From: Monomorium pharaonis
Taxonomy: Eukaryota > Arthropoda > Insecta > Hymenoptera > Formicidae
Length of the DNA stretch: 64,000 nucleotides
Reading direction: 5' to 3'
Assembly: GCF_013373865.1 (NCBI RefSeq)
Contig: NC_050467.1
Span: 2,914,001 to 2,978,000, forward strand
Positions 1 to 11,090 of this stretch are shown here, in pieces; position 1 is the stretch's first letter; the number at the start of each line of letters is the position of its first letter. The position numbers and the translations under genes were made by a program. The notes under the pieces are model-generated. The model worked only from the letters and a program-made list of their open reading frames with translations, was not told the DNA's origin and made no database searches.

Positions 1-1990
1 AAGTTGTAGCGTTTTCGTTGCTCTCGGACAAATTAAGAGAGAGTCGCCTTTTTCACAAGGTGCATTTTCGAGAGAGATACATGTACCCCATGCATTTTTA
101 AACATCATAATGGTTTGGAAAGTATACCGCATGTGGAAAAAAAATACTATTATGTGTAGTACGATTTTAAAAGGTACTATAATAACATTATATGCCTCGC
201 ATTTATTGAATTTTATATATATTATTTTATGAGAAAATACACCTCATCCCGCGAAATTTATTCCCATTTCCGTTAATGCTGAGAAGATCGTGATTGGAAG
301 CTCAATAAATGAATGCAAAATTTTTCAATTTGAATACGCTCTTGATCCCCCGATAAAGCAAATTGAAAGGTTGGTCAAATGAAAGAATAGCGTTAAAACT
401 TTTGCACTAGTAACTTTCCCCGGATAAAGAAGAGAGAATCGATACGAATATGCTATCGCTATGCGAAATATTATAATACGGCAATTCGCCTCGCTTCTCT
501 CCGAGGGGAGAACGCAGCGCCGAACTTTCCGGACGATGCCCCTCTCATGTGAACGGTGGCGTTTCAGTATAATTTCCCAACAACGCGCACTATGATTTCC
601 CTCGCTCGCGGAGAGATGCTCCCCGACGAGTACGTCGGGAAAACTTTTCGCCGGCGGGAAAAAAACTGCGGCGGTAAAGTATGCCTGTAGCGCGAACGTG
701 CAAGCGAGCGGGCGAGCGAGCTCCGCCCTCGTGTAACGTCAAAATGCGCTGGTAAAGTTACCGTGTAATTTTGCGGAGTACGTGAAGAAGAAGCAGGTCG
801 ACGTCGCCGAGTTTTCCCGTCGTCGTCGTCGTCATCGTCAACGTCGTTGTCGACATCAACGAGCCGCGATGTCGACGCTTATGACACTCACAAGAAAACC
901 CTCGCAATCTCTCTCCGATTTTCACGAGTTTTCGCATATGTGGATATTTAATAGACAGCTCGAAACCGCGGGGAATCCCATATCTTTCGTCCTTCCGTTC
1001 TTCACAATCTTTTTTTACACACGCTCCTCGAGGATTTAAAAAGCTTCTACAGGATCCAATATCTGATTTTGAAATAAAAAAAAATTGTTGTCGGTCTCTC
1101 GGCACTTTAGAGACTTTGTTCATCGATACGGGTATCTTTCGAACTATAAAATCGCGATTGTAATGAAATTTTAAAAAATTATCGAGACCTATGTGTGCTT
1201 TTGACATCGATACAAGAACTTGCGCTCTGCGAGATTTCTCACACAGCTTGGCGAGAATACGCGACTTCTGACACACCCTACCGTACAGTCAAATGGATTC
1301 GACGTATGGCGGCCGACGTGCACGTCGAAGGATGTTTCCTACGTGCTACGTCAAAGTGCTAAACTCATCGTGTAACTTCGGCAGGGGAAAAGGAGGTCGG
1401 TCGGCTATCCGCGCACAGGGTGCACACGCGGTCGCCTTCGAACAAAGAGACCGCTTGACAAACTCGTCAACTCGATTTGCTCGAAGTCGCGACGCGATCA
1501 CGTTAGACACATCACGTGCATAAACTTTACATAGACGACTCCAGACCGCGGCTTCGTTTTTTTTTTAATTTTGAGTTCGCTCAAGCTTATCGCAGGACGT
1601 GATATCAATTTAAGATTAATTTTCTAAGACACTAAGAATGTTCACAAAATGTGCGCACTGCAGAAAGTTTAGTAATAATCAAGCCTGGACAATAGTTACT
1701 AAGCTTTCTTGTTTCTAATAAATTTTATTAAATCTTAAGAAATCTGTTTAAAATTTATTAAAACCAAAGAAATATGTGCTTTGGAATAGTCGAACAAAAT
1801 TGTTTATTAAATCTAAAGAAATCTTTCTCTCTGTGTACATATTTAACATTAATCGTCTTGATAATTACGATAAAATGATAACTTTCTGGGTAACAAATTG
1901 TTACAATTGCACTCAAAATTAATGGCATAACCCGATCTAGTTGTTGCGGATCGGGAGCCTCAAGCGAAAGGGTTTAAACTGTTAAGAATC
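1..1990. other. Non-coding mosaic, CpG-rich patch then AT-rich DNA
   Basis: No gene is recognised. The first 450 bases are AT-rich. About 480-780 is CpG-dense, followed by a GTC/GTT-type triplet tract near 811-860. Overlapping open frames on both strands at 758-1276 come from this GC-rich, stop-poor sequence and encode only basic, Ser/Thr-rich low-complexity peptide. About 1560-1990 is AT-rich and carries a possible decayed foldback, listed separately. Confidence 0.6.
1680..1845. repeat. Possible decayed foldback element
   Basis: The segment is AT-rich with loose inverted symmetry around a small hairpin at about 1772-1793 (ccaaag/ctttgg stem). It contains the near-repeat attaaatcttaagaaatct / attaaatctaaagaaatct. 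Its right edge, ctctgtgtacatatt at 1829-1843, matches the right edge of the foldback at 43.3 kb (ctccgtgtacatatt, 43498-43512) with one transition. This suggests a degraded relative of that element. The left end is not clear. Confidence 0.35.
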
Positions 1991-2192
1991 GTATCTAGAA
2001 GCCGCGAGGAAACTGCCGTCGGCCCGTGCAGGAACAGAGGGTGGTGTTAACCTCTCCTTGAGCGAGCGCAGCAAACCCAGTTAACGAAACACGTAGCATC
2101 CGCGCGAAGTTGCGAGTGCAGCCGAAACTCGCGGCAGACACGGCGAACGCAGAGGGATGAATGCGGGCTACGGAGTTGTGCAAAAGGATGGC

Positions 2193-2221
2193 GGGGAGGT
2201 GGGGGGGGGGTGGGGAGGGGG
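2193..2221 (+). other. G-quadruplex-type motif
   Basis: Four G runs of 4, 10, 4 and 5 bases are separated by loops of 4, 1 and 1 bases. This fits the canonical intramolecular G4 pattern on the plus strand. The role is unknown. Confidence 0.7.
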
Positions 2222-2555
2222 AGGCAAAAGGAGGAAGAGAAGCTGGGAGGCAGACCGGGACCGCTGCCGCCGGTGGGCGGCTGGGAAGTTTCGGGACAAA
2301 CAATAACTACAACAACAACAGCGGCAACGACGGCGTCGGCGACGAAGGCAAGTACGTCGTGCACGCGCCGACGATAATTACAACAATAACCGTAACGACG
2401 TGAGTGGCGGGTAGGGAGGCAGCGGTTTAATTAGAATCGTGTCTGTCGCCGACTTAAGCTCCCTCGTCGACTCGCTTTGAACGGCGCCGGGCCGCTCGCG
2501 GGATTTCGCCGCCTATCCCCGTGACACGTAAGTGAAAAATCCGCTTAACTTTCTA

Positions 2556-2591
2556 TCTCTTTCTCTTTCTCTCTCTCTCGCGCGCGCGCGC
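2556..2591. repeat. Compound (CT)n-(CG)n microsatellite
   Basis: An interrupted pyrimidine tract of CT units passes directly into about six CG units. The alternating CG part could favour Z-DNA (general property, not tested here). Confidence 0.85.
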
Positions 2592-2640
2592 CTAATGGTT
2601 TGTACGTGTCGCACGAGAGGGCTGAATCAATCTACCTCTC

Positions 2641-3960
2641 GTCAAAATCGTGTATGAACGTCTTTATGAGAGATATTACATAATGTCTCAAACATCTGTC
2701 TATTACGTAACCTTGAAGGGGGCAAAAGAAAAAAAAGATACCTAAAAATCTGTCCAGGCTAAAGAAATTATCAATTATGATCCTCTTCATAATTTTTTAA
2801 AAACTATGATAAATTTTTTATTCTTAGATGTGTAGATTAATTATTGATTTAAAGTATAGTGAGAAATATATTTCAATAAGTTTCATCTTCGCGGAATAAA
2901 AATTTTCTAGCTTCTCAAATCAATATCCATTCTAACCGTGAACGGAGGCAAAGGGTCGATTTAAAGGGAAGACGAGAAGGGAAGGACGCGCGGCGTGAGC
3001 GAGCGGACGAGAGACGTGCTTTCTTGTTTGCCCGCGTCCATATCAGGATGTTATTTGTCCTGAGTATCCCGTGGGACCCGCTGACACTCGATCTCTACAT
3101 CCACGGTAAAACTCAAACTCGGATCGTGCGTGCAAAGATGTCTCTGCGCGCAAATGCGCGATGCGTTCTCTTTAAATAACTCCAATTTGTGACATTTAAA
3201 AAGCTTAAAGTACTTGGTAAATACTTTGATCTCAAAGTATGTATCGATTATAAAAACATTGTCATATTTTCATATAGCGCTTTTCTACTTTTCTGTGTTC
3301 TCAGCTGTTATCGATTTTTTTAAAATCCATTAAATTACCGAGATTATCAAATAATGTCATTACTTAAAAAAATTTTTTTAATTATAAAATGCTGATTGAG
3401 TAACAGTACATGATTAAAAATTACTAAAGACGTCACAATAATGAGAGAAAGAAAAAGAAATAATAAAAGATCAATCTATTCTCATAATATTTACCGCACA
3501 AGTAGAAAAAATATTCAAAAAATAAAGGCTTTTAGAACAATGAGTTGAAAATGCGTGATTAAGTAATTAATTAAATTGTTTTCCAACATCAATTTATAAA
3601 ATTATTAATTCATCCAACATTTTAATTAAATTATTAAGATAAATTAATAATTTCAGAGGTCAATTTCTAAAATGCAATTTAATTAATTATGCATCTCTAT
3701 CTGCACTTAGATTATAGAAAAGATATAACATATTTCATATATTTAAACAATTTACAATTTATATGTAATTTTGATAATGCACAAGAGTAATGTCCACATT
3801 ACATTGCGCTAATAATGCAATATAGTATTATAAGTGTGTATCCCCTGATTTCTGAGTATTATAAATTACAATAAAATATTGATGTCCACTGCAATATCAA
3901 TCAGACTCGAAAAGATTAACAACCAATTCATCAAAGAAATTGAAGTGGAACGAGACTTTA
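2641..3960. other. AT-rich non-coding stretch
   Basis: The sequence is mostly AT-rich, with many oligo-A and oligo-T runs and no open frame worth noting. A short CpG-richer patch lies at about 2940-3180. I see no RNA gene or element. Confidence 0.6.
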
Positions 3961-6480
3961 CCATCTTAATTTAAACGTCTACTTCACCTTTTTCTTTTTG
4001 GGAGGGATTTCAAGGGAGAAAGATGATGACTGAATCAAGGACGGAACTGTTAGACCAAAAGGACCAAAATTTTGCGATCGACGTAGCGAGAGCTCTCTCC
4101 GCGCACACAGCCTCTCCTCCGGGGTAATATTTAATTTCTTGCCCGACTGACTCCCCCTTCGCCGAAACCCTCGGAACGCTCCCCCGAGGACTCAATGTCG
4201 CACGGGCGTCCCGTCGCCGTGATAAAACGCCGAACGCCGAACGCCGAACGGCAAACGGGGCGACGGGGTACCTTTCCCGCTGAGATACCCCCATTTTTTT
4301 TTTACTCCCCGGGAGGGAGCGAGCCAATTTTCTGACCGTCGGGTTATTTCGCGACGTGACGTATGCGACAGCGAGGCGCGCGGCTTGATTTGGCGTCCAG
4401 CGGCGCGTCGCGACGTCGGCACGTCGTTTTTTCGAGCGAACTGTTCACGCCAAAGTGTTGAACAGCATAAAGCGTGGTCGAGAAAAACATTTAAATTTCG
4501 TGCCGCGGTTAGTTTATGGAATTTAATTCAATTTACCGATCGTTGTTTGAGAATTTTTCCAAAATGCTTAGCGATAAATTCGAGATGGCAATTTTCTCGA
4601 GATCGTTCGCGATAACTTTGACGTATTTCCCGTAAAATTGAGGAAATTCTCTCTAAACCTGTGATGCCTGTTTAAAAAATATCGCACTTCAAAATATTAT
4701 AAATCATTAAAATTAAATCAACGCCACTGGTTTTCGGCAGGATTTTCGACGTCGGCGCCCCGCGTCGCCTCCAAAATAAACGTCTTGCATCACGCGGAAG
4801 CGATATTTCTTCGACGGCGAATTGAAGCGTGCGTCTTATTAGACGGCAGGGGCGGTCGATTATATGCATCGGCGCTTCCGAATTCCTCGAGCGATTTTTC
4901 CGCGCCCTCTCTCGCGTCGTCGTCCTTCAGCCCTCTGCTATCACTCCCACTTTTTTTTTTCGTCTCCGTCCTATCCATAATTGATTCCCGAGCTCGGCGT
5001 GGCGCTCCATCGACGAGTTTTTCAAGGTGCAACGGGGCAGAAGCGACGAGGAATCGACGGACGTGATATCAGTTTCGTCCACACTTCGCCCCGCCGCTCC
5101 CCCGTCGTCCTCGTGACCGATCCTATCCCGGCCCTTCCCACCTCGTCACATTATTTTTTTATCAGTTCTCCCGGGCAAACCCCCTTTTGCGCGCTACATT
5201 TGCTAATAACGAACGATAAATTCGCTTTACGACTGCACTGGTGAGATAGGACGGAAGCGAATTCGCGCTGCAGGAAGTGCACCCTGGGACACGATGCATC
5301 CTGCCCTCCCCCCCCCCGTGCCTCCCGTAGCTCCGTCCCGCTTCCCTCGTCCAGAACCTCAAAAATAAATCGGCGCACGTTTTGCCGTACTCGGGAATTT
5401 AATTTGCTAATTCTGATGTCTATGCTGCGCGAATTAAAGCGATGAAGCAGCGGGGTTTGTTTCACGAAGATATATTAGAACAAGACGATGTTTCCATACA
5501 ATTACCGTGAGAATAGTAAGCACGCGGCTGAGTTGAAAAACATTTTCCTCTCGACAGAACTCGGGATAAGTCAATGTGTTGAAATAATGGATAGTTGCTG
5601 AAGTAACTTTTGTAACATATAATTGAAGTATCATAGAATGTTTTCTCCTCGGCTAACGATGTAAAACATCATTCACGGCGTAATTATATTCACAATAATT
5701 ATGTGATTAAGACTCACTAATGGCTTTGCAAAATAAACAACTGCGCTATTCTCAAAATATCCAGCCAAACAAACACGAAACGTTGGTGGCATTCAATTAT
5801 CAACTATTGCCTTGGCAAAAACAATATTTTACGAAAAGAAGGATCTGTTTACGGGCTGTTTACGTTCGAACAGCGCGCAAGCGATCTTTGCTTGGAGTAA
5901 AATCTGCGAGAAAGAGAAGAAGCCGTGTAATCGACATACTATCGCGGCTTTGCCACGCGAGAAACTACTTGGAGCCAAGTTCTCCGTTGTGGTTCTTTTC
6001 CGAAACTTCGTCAGCAAAATATAGCGCCGTCGAAAGCGCCAAAGGAATCGCACGCGACGCGAAGTACGGCGTTGTAGCGATCGTCCGCGGGAAGCACGAA
6101 AAAAGCTCGAAGCATCGTATATTAAGCTTAGAGCGAGCAGCACGTACGGCTTCTGCTTCCAGAACTGAATAACTAAAGAGTACGTCTTATGAGAGATATT
6201 TTACTCAAAAATAAGCAACGCTTTCTTATTCGCTCAACTTATCTGTAGATTCTTTTTTATGTAGAAGATGATATTATTACATTTATCTTCAGAACTTAAT
6301 TTCTGATAGTCGCTCGTTATGCAACAAATACTGGCAATGTACTTTTACTATACGAATGTCTAAGTGAATTTGGCCGTCCTCGTGTCGCCCAATTAAACTA
6401 AAAACTTTAGATGGGAATAATAAGAGATTCTGGAATGATATCTATCAGCTGCGATTCTCGTTCGCAATAACGTGTCCAGC
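3961..6480. other. Mosaic non-coding stretch
   Basis: GC-rich at about 4080-4450 and 4730-5350, otherwise AT-leaning. Short open frames overlap on both strands (for example 4010-4327 minus, and 5720-6172 plus with 150 codons). They are Arg/Ser-rich and carry no domain signature. A poly-C run near 5296-5307 lies within a C-rich tract. Confidence 0.6.
4226..4246 (+). repeat. Heptamer tandem repeat (AACGCCG)3
   Basis: There are three exact copies of a 7-bp unit followed by an imperfect fourth (aacggca), inside a CpG-rich patch. It looks like ordinary replication slippage. Confidence 0.85.
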
Positions 6481-6672
6481 ACTTCTATTTCGTTAACATC
6501 CCCCGAGCCATTCCACTCTACATCTTCCCGTTGCTGCTCCTCCCCCCCCCCTCCTCGTCCCGCTTTCCTCACCCTAGCGAATTTGCCCCTTTTGTTTCAC
6601 GACTGTTTTAACTCACATGCGCCTCTTTCCACTCGACTATTTCTGTGGAAGGAAAAGAGAAGGAAAGCGGTA

Positions 6673-6693
6673 TGTGTGTGTGTGTGTGTGTGT
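6673..6693. repeat. (TG)n microsatellite
   Basis: Ten uninterrupted TG units plus one base, ending in tctgtgag. Confidence 0.9.
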
Positions 6694-8164
6694 CTGTGAG
6701 CGAGCGGCTGAGACAGAGAAGAAAGACTCCAGCACTAGGTTAAGTAAGAACGTTTAAATTCAAACAGCCACGACGCCGGAGGTGTTCAAGATTAAAGCTC
6801 GCTAGACGATCCTTTTTTCCCTCCGGTCTGAGGAGCGGGGAATTCCTGGCCGGCTTTATAAATCTTCCGCGCTCTCGAGCCAAGAAACGCGAGGAAGCGG
6901 AAGAGGCTGGTGAGATGAAGCCGAGCGATGGGGAGATGAGGGTTAGGCGGGGAGGCGCGAGCAGTCGGGGCCAAATTGAAATAAACTTACGAGGTTTCTG
7001 GAAGGACCGGCGAATAATTCAGACTCTGGCTGCGAAGAGTTGCAAGTTGGACCAATAAACGTCAGCCTCATAATTCCGCGGCCGTAACGGATACAAGCGG
7101 CTTTCATATGTCTGTCCATGTAGACCTCTCCACTTCCCTTATCGACATTGCCGTCACCTAAGGCGCGGCGAAACAAGGAAACACGATCAAGTTCTCCCTT
7201 TCTTTCTTACTCCCTGGAGCATTTGTTTCAAAATATCGACTGACGTAAGTGTAAACGAAACTGACAGATTCGATTGCACACACATTGGCGAATACAATTT
7301 TTCTACCCGAGAGATATCTCTAGAAAAGTATTTTCTAAAAAAGGGATTGCCTTGTACTAACTCCGGAATTTCCTGCAATAAGAAAATCATTTAATTAGGT
7401 ATCTAGTTTTTTTTTATCGTTCGCGAAACGAAAATTTCGGAGTCATAAATTCCGTCTCTTGTCTATATTCATTTCTTATTCGCCTTCCCTTCCTCACTGA
7501 ACACGAGGTCCATCCCTGTATTCTTCGCGACGAATGCATTCGTAAAGTCGAATGCACATGCAGGGGAGAGGTAGACGGACGAGAGGAATAGGGTAACGTT
7601 ACGAGTGTCCCGAAGAGCGCTATCAGCCTCAGGGATTATTGGCTTTTATCGGAGTTTGTAACGCGGGCCAAGACGCCGCGTTCCTGTCCCTCATTGTATT
7701 TGCGTCCCATTTGGCAGCGCGCTTTCAATTCAATGCGGCCGTGCGTTTCGCGGATCCTCGAACGCGCTGCACCGTTTCCAGTGGGCTTATTGTCTCTCGT
7801 CCGGATGGCACCGCCGCGATTTTCCACCGATTTCGGGTCACAGAATCGGGGACGCCGGAAATACAATACGAGTATATCGTGCTCGAAGCTCGACCGAACG
7901 CGGTCGGCGCTCAGCCGAATTTCTCTCGAGAATCAAATAACGATTAAATCTAGAAAATTAAAGATAAATATTAGTAATACGAAAAAAGAAATTATGGTAT
8001 AATATGACATTAGGCAATAAAAAGTTTACACAAAAAGACTTGAAGTTTCAGATCTGAAAAAGTTTTTAGACACTTCAGCAAACAATCTCTCCAGTGTATT
8101 TTCTGTTCACTAAATCCTTACGTTTATTTCGTATCCTCCATTCACACATTTATCTCGCATTTCA

Positions 8165-8224
8165 CAGCTTATAAAACGAATATAGAATCACATCTCAGCT
8201 TATAAAACGAATATAGTCACATCT
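8165..8224 (+). repeat. Tandem duplication, 29-31 bp unit x2
   Basis: Two adjacent copies both start cagcttataaaacgaatata and end tcacatct. The first (8165-8195) has two extra A bases. Near-identity implies a recent local duplication. Confidence 0.9.
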
Positions 8225-8531
8225 CAGAATCGACGCTATCGTACGCTATATTTAACACGTTCGCCATTTATATTAATTCGCGCAGGATCGTGGTGGCCGA
8301 TTATTTGGAGCATTAACGGTATTTTCGTCGAAATTATTATCATCCTCTAGCACGCGGGAAACAGCATGCACGAGCGTAGATGAATCGTACCTTCTTCCTT
8401 TTGCCGCGTATTAAATGTCGGGGAGATCCCGTCATACTCGTCGTCATTGGCGGGATTTATTTCGCCGTCGGGCAACGAGCGATTAATAGCGGGCGCAGCA
8501 CTTTTCGCCCGCTGTTAAACGCGCGCAATCA

Positions 8532-8605
<74 letters not shown>
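8532..8605 (+). repeat. (GA)n microsatellite, about 74 bp
   Basis: This is a long GA tract with one AAAG interruption near 8543, and the longest simple repeat in the window. It encodes the Arg-Glu alternation in the open frame across it, which is an artefact. GA tracts can bind GAGA-type factors in insects (general knowledge); no evidence of use is visible. Confidence 0.95.
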
Positions 8606-8608
<3 letters not shown>

Positions 8609-9724
8609 TCGCCATATTTCTCATTATTCCCATATATTCAAGGCAAAACAGCCGGTCGAGTGTCCAGCGAGTGATGGATATTCGATTAATTACAGCCGTC
8701 ACCCCTTCCCCCTACGGTGCGATCTCACCCCCTCCCTTTTCCCGCCGCCTTTTTCTCTATGACGCACGGACGCCGTTGATAAAATAGCGAGCTATTTGCG
8801 GTCGCTCTTTTCGTATGAAAACGCAAAAACGATGAGGAAAAAAGGAAATTAACCCACGCATCGCGGCGCTACGCGGCGTCGGGCGAGCAAAAATGTTGCA
8901 CCGCGGCCGTAAGGGAGGAGTGTGCGCGGACAACCACCGTTGAAATTAATGGACACTCGATTGCCAGAGGCGATCTCCACGTCGTGGCCGAGCGTGTGAT
9001 CGATAAACGATTGCTAAACTGATTCCCTTGAGTGGCTCTTCTCGGCAACCTCTCTTGGCCGTCGCTTGACACGGCGATTAGATCTCTTTTTCTTTTTTGT
9101 CAAGGGTAAAAGTGATAAGAGATGCGCGGCTGAAGCGCGGCTCCAACACCGACGAGTAATAGCGTACCTTTCTATACCTCCCCAGAGATTTCATTAAAGA
9201 GAAACGAGAAAAATCGGTAACTAAAACTAAAATCGATCGTCAAACGTATAAACTGCATTTGTTGTACTCTTTTTTTCCCCCAAGCTCCACTATTTATCAA
9301 TGCGCGTAAAAACAATTTGCGCTTCGGGCAAACGAAACGATATATCGGTACACACAGCCCCGTCGCGTTACGTCGCGCTGAGAGCGAAAATATCGAGCTC
9401 CTCGCGCAGCCGAACAATTTCGCATTACCAAACGAATTATCAGCCGATTAAATATGCGAAATATATCGAACAATGAGCGAGCTCGCGAGCGGTCGGATAT
9501 AATTAATAGGGATATTATTTACCGTCGATGCTTTGTTAATGCTAATTATATCCCAACACGCACCCCCTCTCTTACTCCATTTCTTTTGCCATTCTCCCTC
9601 TCGCTCTCTCTTTCTTCCTGGTTCGTCGGTCTCTCATCTCATCATCACGATCGAGCGAGCAACTGGGATAGTCAACAGAGAGTCCACAGCGAACGCTGGA
9701 TATTTATAACGCAAACGTTTACCT

Positions 9725-9746
9725 CGCGGATTATTAATAATCCGCG
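9725..9746. repeat. Perfect 22-bp palindrome
   Basis: The half-site cgcggattatt is followed directly by its exact reverse complement, with no spacer. It could be a dimeric protein-binding site or a small cruciform. The TTATTAATAA core is AT-rich and the flanks are CGCG. Confidence 0.9.
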
Positions 9747-9885
9747 TCATCGATATGATATGCCTTTCGAGTCCCTCCGCTCTTGTCTCCGCGTGAAGAT
9801 TTGCATAATTTCATCAAAAGTCACGTGAACATTAACGATCGGCTCGATTTTCCGTTTGACGCTTAATAAAACAATTGCAATTATT

Positions 9886-9928
9886 ACCGGGAATTACTTC
9901 AGGACAATCTCACCTTACAATTCCCGGT
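9886..9928. repeat. Stem-loop, 10-bp perfect stem
   Basis: accgggaatt (9886-9895) pairs perfectly with aattcccggt (9919-9928) across a 23-base loop. It may be chance, although the GC-rich half makes it fairly stable. Confidence 0.6.
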
Positions 9929-10381
9929 CACAATTAAATTATCGTTTCAACTTTTATATCGCGAGAGTATATTCGGTAATATTCAGTTATATTATTTCGT
10001 CTTCATATTAATTAAATCTTATGGTGAACAGAACAATCATAATTTTAAGCTTGCGATCGTGAGAGATTGTATAAAAACTATATCCCGAATTCGCGGCCAA
10101 ATTCGATTTATCGATATATCATCGATGCCAGCAGGCCTATCTCGCGGTATCGCGTTTATTATTCATCCCCCGGTAATCGGGTGGCGGGGGGGAATTGATT
10201 GACACCAAACAGAGTAGAGTAACGCCCGCGTACGCCGCCGGTGCGCGAGTAAAAATATTTAAGATTTCATCCTTGTAAAAATTTAAGCTCGCCGCTCGCT
10301 GTAAAAGTCCATTATTCCCGGTCTGCCTCCGCGGAGAATACGAATCGTGGATACGCGGCGCGCAACCCGTTCGTGTGTTCA

Positions 10382-10409
10382 CCCTCTCCCCCCTCCCCCT
10401 TTTCCCCCC
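10382..10409 (-). other. G-quadruplex-type motif (minus strand)
   Basis: C runs of 3, 6, 5 and 6 bases, read on the minus strand, give four G runs with short loops. They lie in a C/T-rich tract. Confidence 0.6.
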
Positions 10410-10789
10410 GCAAAGCAAGCAAGTGTACAGCGAGCTTGCGGCATAGTGGCTCCCACGTGAGATTTCGAGACACGAGTTTTCGAAGATGGCACGATAAATA
10501 TTTCAACGTGGACGAGCAGCCTTTCCCCCGGATAACCGTCCGCCTTTAGAGCCCAAATGCGCACACGTGCATGTATAAACGCGCAGCCACTTCGTACGAA
10601 CAGCTCGCTCGTTGCATTATTAATTGTATCTGCTCGCGATGCGCGGTCGCTCGAAATCTTTGTCCCTATCAAGGGACAGATTAATCGGGCTAACGTCTTC
10701 TTCAAATACGAAATCTTCTCGCGGGATAAATTTGACTTGTTGAATATCAAAGAATTTTTATAATCCTCTCTTAATAGTAAAGAGTCGTG

Positions 10790-11090
10790 GTTTTTCAGTG
10801 TCAAATCGAATTTCATTTTTCGAATTTGAATCAATAAAATTTTACCCAAATCTAGTCAAATCGAAACTCATCTTTTAATAAAAGATAACATTGTTAGGTT
10901 GAATTTTAAGACATTAATAATAAAGAACATTTTATATAAATATATACATGTAAAGAATAATATTAATTATGTGAGACAAAGTTATTTTGCTCAAACTTTT
11001 TAGATTTGAAATTTTCGAATAGTTCGGATTCGAATCAGGGATTCTAATCTTATTTGGTGAATTCGTATTCGCATAGTTCGTACATCTCTA
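10790..11090. mobile_element. Possible hAT-like transposon remnant (one end)
   Basis: The segment is rich in TTCGAA/TTCG-type words. Its right edge reads cgcatagttcgtacatctct on the plus strand, so the reverse complement begins agagatgtacgaactatgcg. Termini of the form TAGAGATGTRCGAA followed by TTCG-rich sequence resemble hAT-superfamily non-autonomous ends as I recall them. I found no matching left terminus, target duplication or transposase, so this is at most a truncated remnant. Confidence 0.25.

Larger units (their letters stand above)
1991..2640. other. GC-rich low-complexity block
   Basis: This is a GC-rich block containing a G-quadruplex-type run, CAA/CGG triplet-like sequence near 2300-2345 and a CT-to-CG dinucleotide tract. 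Open frames here on both strands translate to Gly-, Pro- or Asn-rich low-complexity peptides and are not credible genes. Confidence 0.6.
6481..8520. other. Mosaic non-coding stretch
   Basis: This stretch begins with a C-rich tract (about 6535-6570), then a TG microsatellite. The 7640-7950 segment is CpG-rich and open in two plus frames and one minus frame at once. That is what base composition alone would give, so I do not call a gene there. Confidence 0.6.
8521..10880. other. Mosaic non-coding stretch
   Basis: After the GA tract the region is CpG-rich to about 9200, then mixed. It contains a pyrimidine-rich tract (9560-9640), a perfect palindrome (9725-9746), a 10-bp stem-loop (9886-9928) and a C-rich G4-type tract (10382-10409). 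The longest frame, 10379-10849 minus (156 codons), has no recognisable domain. Confidence 0.6.

Noticed and set aside
736..1386. Loose similarity between 736-778 and 1344-1386 (acgtcaaa, gtgtaa words)
   Set aside because: Short words with unequal spacing; not convincing as a duplication without a proper alignment.
7639..7947. 102-codon frame with a protein-like composition
   Set aside because: It starts at TTG, and a second plus frame and a minus frame are open over the same GC-rich segment, so base composition explains it.
8380..8787. 135-codon frame with Arg-Glu repeats
   Set aside because: The repeat is simply the translation of the (GA)n microsatellite.
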